64,000 nucleotides of DNA, from assembly GCF_003382285.1 (NCBI RefSeq), contig NZ_QTJR01000002.1, forward strand, positions 124,001-188,000, in the 5' to 3' direction. A program made the position numbers and the translations under genes. The notes under the pieces are model-generated. The model saw nothing but the letters and a program-made list of their open reading frames with translations, searched no databases and was not told where the DNA came from. Source of the DNA: Lysobacter soli. Its GTDB lineage: Bacteria; Pseudomonadota; Gammaproteobacteria; Xanthomonadales; Xanthomonadaceae. The stretch's first letter is position 1; each line of letters opens with the position of its first letter. Below, in pieces: positions 61,907 through 64,000 of the stretch.

Positions 61907-62755
61907 ATGATGCCCACCAAGGCGATGGACGTGGATGCCGTGCGTGCGTTTCTGCTGGCGGCCGACCTGCAGAGCTTCACGCGTGCGGCCGAAGTGCTGG
62001 ACACCACGCAGTCCGCCGTGAGCCTCAAGCTGCGCAAGCTGGAGGAACAGCTTGGGCGTCGCCTGCTGGAACGCACGCCGCGCCACGTGCGCCTGTCGGC
62101 CGAAGGTGTGGCGTTCCTCGGCATGGCGCGCGAACTGGTGAACTCGCACGATCGCGCCGCCGCCGCGTTCAACACCGAACAGCGGCGACTGGCGATCGGC
62201 ATCAACCAGCAGCTGGTCGGAAGCGAACTTCCGTCCCTGCTCAAGCGCATGCGCGATCACGATCCGAACCTGCAGGTCGAAATGCGCATCGGCGGCACGC
62301 AGGAGCTGATGCGCAGCCAGGCGCAGGGCGAACTCGATGCCGTGCTCGTGCTGCGCCCCGACGATCGCGGCAAGCGGGGCAGGGTGGTGTTCGCCGAGCC
62401 GTTCGCATGGTTCGCGGCGGTCGGCTGGGAGCCGCGCGCCGGACAGCCGTTGCCGCTGGCGACGCAGGGCGAATCGTGCCGCGTCCGCACGCAGGCCGTG
62501 CGCGCGCTCGATCGCGCCGGCATCGAATGGCGCGAAGTCTTCGTCGGGAAAGGCGCCGCGATCCTCGGCGCCGCTGCGGTCGCCGGGCTCGCGGTGGCGC
62601 TGCTGGCACGACGCGCCGCGCCGGCGGGGACGGTCGATGTCGGCGGCGTGCTGTCGCTGCCGTCGATCCGCGCGCAGGACGTGATGCTCTACACCAACCT
62701 CAGCGACCGCCGCACGCGCGAGGCGCTTCGCGTGCTGACGCTGGCGTTCCAGTGA
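61907..62755 (+). CDS. LysR family transcriptional regulator
   Basis: A 282-residue regulator. The N-terminal helix-turn-helix (AFLLAADLQSFTRAAEVLDT, QSAVSLKLRKLEEQLGRRLL) is typical. The ligand domain is of normal size but in its second half has a hydrophobic stretch GAAILGAAAVAGLAVALLAR, unusual in sequence though matching a helix of the fold. Two adjacent ATG codons (61907, 61910) are possible starts. It is divergent from the lipocalin-like gene with a palindrome between. Confidence 0.92.
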   Translation: MMPTKAMDVDAVRAFLLAADLQSFTRAAEVLDTTQSAVSLKLRKLEEQLGRRLLERTPRHVRLSAEGVAFLGMARELVNSHDRAAAAFNTEQRRLAIGINQQLVGSELPSLLKRMRDHDPNLQVEMRIGGTQELMRSQAQGELDAVLVLRPDDRGKRGRVVFAEPFAWFAAVGWEPRAGQPLPLATQGESCRVRTQAVRALDRAGIEWREVFVGKGAAILGAAAVAGLAVALLARRAAPAGTVDVGGVLSLPSIRAQDVMLYTNLSDRRTREALRVLTLAFQ

Positions 62756-62827
62756 GCGCCTTTCCCGCGGGGCCGGTCGCCGGGTAATCTCGCGAACACC
62801 TCAGCCAGCGCCGGGTGGCGGATCGAC

Positions 62828-63238
62828 ATGGAGTTCAATCCCTACCTTCCGCCGCGTGCGTCGGTCGATGGTCCGCCGCCCGTCAGCGCCAGGCTCGGCC
62901 GGCTGTACCGCGCGGTGAACAACGTCTATGCAGCCGTACTGATCGTCGCCACTGCCCTCCTGATCACGACTGGCCCTATCCCGCTGGATCGCCGGACCGC
63001 CAGCGTCGCGCTGTACTTCGGTGCCCCGGTTGCCTGCTACTTCGTGCTGCGATGGGCCACACCGGTCGTCGCGCGAAGGTGGCTCGCCGGTTACGGCGCG
63101 TACGCGGTGTATCTGACAGGCGTCTTCGTGTGGAACATGAGCTCATCCAATCCGGACGTGGGCATCGGCGCGCTGATACTGGGGATCAACCTGATCGCGC
63201 TGCTGGCGGCCCTCGTGCAGGTGTCGAGGTTCCGATGA
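62828..63238 (+). CDS. Small integral membrane protein, hypothetical
   Basis: A 136-residue protein with a proline-rich N-terminus ([16 protein letters not shown]) and four hydrophobic segments ([67 protein letters not shown]). The N-terminal FNPYxPP pattern is common in a family of unknown membrane proteins. Its stop overlaps the ynfA start (ATGA). Confidence 0.72.
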   Translation: MEFNPYLPPRASVDGPPPVSARLGRLYRAVNNVYAAVLIVATALLITTGPIPLDRRTASVALYFGAPVACYFVLRWATPVVARRWLAGYGAYAVYLTGVFVWNMSSSNPDVGIGALILGINLIALLAALVQVSRFR

Positions 63239-63573
63239 TCCGCACCACCGCCGTCTACATCGCCGCCGCCTTCGCCGAGATCGCCGGCTGCTTCGGTTTC
63301 TGGGCGTGGTTGCGCCTGGGGAAGACCGCTTGGCTGGTGCCTCTCGCGATGCTGTCGCTGGCGACGTTCGCGTGGCTGCTCACGCTGGTCGAAAGCAGCG
63401 CGGCGGGCCGTGCGTACGCGGCCTATGGCGGCGTCTACATCGCCGCGTCGCTGCTCTGGCTGTGGCAGGTGGAAGGCGTGAAGCCGGATCGCTGGGACGT
63501 CATCGGCAGCGTCGTGTGCCTGATCGGCGCGGCGATCATCGTGTTCGCGCCGCGTGCGCCCGCCGTCGCGTGA
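63235..63573 (+). CDS. ynfA: YnfA/UPF0060 family membrane protein
   Basis: A 112-residue protein with four helices and UPF0060 signatures: [36 protein letters not shown] and [18 protein letters not shown]. The family belongs to the drug/metabolite transporter superfamily and some members act as small multidrug exporters; here no substrate can be given. Coupled to the preceding membrane protein. Confidence 0.92.
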   Translation: MIRTTAVYIAAAFAEIAGCFGFWAWLRLGKTAWLVPLAMLSLATFAWLLTLVESSAAGRAYAAYGGVYIAASLLWLWQVEGVKPDRWDVIGSVVCLIGAAIIVFAPRAPAVA

Positions 63574-63585
63574 TGCACGCGGCCG

Positions 63586-63864
63586 CTATTCGGCCGCGAT
63601 CAGGTCCACCCACGTGATCCAGTCGTCGGTGCGCGAGTGGAACGGCTCGACGAGCGTACGCGCGCTGTCCACGGGCAGGCCGTTCTCGAAGCCCGCATCG
63701 GCCAGGCGCTGCTCGAGCTCGGCGGCGATGCGCTGGAACGCATCCTTCAGCTGGGCGCGATTGGGATGCGTGACGATCATCGCGCGCAGCAGGCATTCCA
63801 TCGCCAGGATCTGCGCCGAATGCAGCACGACGGCGCTTTCCAGTGCTGTGATCTGTTTCTTCAC
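63586..63864 (-). CDS. Small helical hypothetical protein
   Basis: A 92-residue protein, GTG start at 63864 preceded by GAGGAGA. Helical throughout (LESAVVLHSAQILAMECLLR, AFQRIAAELEQRLADAGF) with a tryptophan-containing end (DDWITWVDLIAAE). No family recognised. It converges on ynfA with only 12 bp between. Confidence 0.6.
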   Translation of the reverse strand: MKKQITALESAVVLHSAQILAMECLLRAMIVTHPNRAQLKDAFQRIAAELEQRLADAGFENGLPVDSARTLVEPFHSRTDDWITWVDLIAAE

Positions 63865-64000
63865 GAGGTCTCCTCGGTCGTCGCGACGAACGTAGCGTTC
63901 TCGATGTGAATGGATCGCGAGAGAAACGATGCATTCGTGAAACGTGGAAGAGGTCGTCGCGTGCGTCGTTCATCGCTCACCGCGACATGACGCGCGTGCG
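63865..64000. other. Window end without recognised gene
   Basis: Nothing recognisable beyond the promoter region of the gene at 63864. The next gene must start outside the window. Confidence 0.5.

Overview
This window looks like chromosomal DNA of a high-GC gammaproteobacterium of the Xanthomonadaceae/Lysobacteraceae, most likely Lysobacter or a close relative. The evidence is the very GC-rich codon use, the xerC-hslV-hslU order, an HslV with a short N-terminal propeptide, a split cobalamin-dependent ribonucleotide reductase, a small protein resembling the XAC0095 family, and many intergenic palindromic repeats of types common in this group. The genus is inferred, not proven. No rRNA, tRNA, CRISPR array or transposase gene was seen.

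Layout. 1-3 kb: the end of xerC and the HslVU protease. 3-11 kb: mostly minus-strand accessory genes (OsmC-like protein, secreted HExxH protein coupled to an AraC regulator, acetyltransferases, the rifampin ADP-ribosyltransferase Arr, a fungal-type cytosine deaminase, a frameshifted ElaA-like gene, an EmrAB-type efflux pair). 11-19 kb: ubiE, trehalase, M1 aminopeptidase, an alpha/beta hydrolase with a lipoprotein, a YbaK-domain protein and an adenosine-kinase-like PfkB protein. 19-31.3 kb: a cell-wall block mreB-mreC-mreD-mrdA-rodA-mltB-rlpA-dacA followed by ybeD-lipB-lipA. 31.5-43 kb: the tail-specific protease, an Ada-like methyltransferase, an Lrp regulator facing two EamA exporters, a DinB-like protein and a four-gene ABC export operon. 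43-50 kb: a repeat-rich gap, M17 aminopeptidase with a HAD phosphatase, an AI-2E-type permease with a YqjD/YqjE-like envelope cluster, and a DegP-type protease.

50-54.5 kb holds a class II ribonucleotide reductase split into NrdJa and NrdJb, with a lysine-rich histone-like gene between the halves. It has a candidate NrdR box, a structured leader of about 250 nt, and a slippery A9 run placed between the NrdJb body and its cysteine tail. Directly downstream is a two-gene module of lower GC and unknown function. From 55.9 to 59.4 kb the DNA is accessory in character: a cold-shock/Excalibur fusion, an array of thirteen 21-bp units carrying a 12-bp palindrome in exact register, a possible small-RNA terminator, and three small orphan genes each flanked by a composite hairpin repeat in a cassette-like layout. 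The last 4 kb carry a HIT protein, a Tat-exported M24 peptidase, a lipocalin-like protein facing a LysR regulator, and small membrane proteins including YnfA.

The best candidates for undescribed biology are the 21-bp palindrome array, the split reductase locus with its possible frameshift site, the hairpin-flanked small genes, and the two-gene module at 54.5-55.7 kb. Everything here comes from reading the sequence; no database search or folding program was run.
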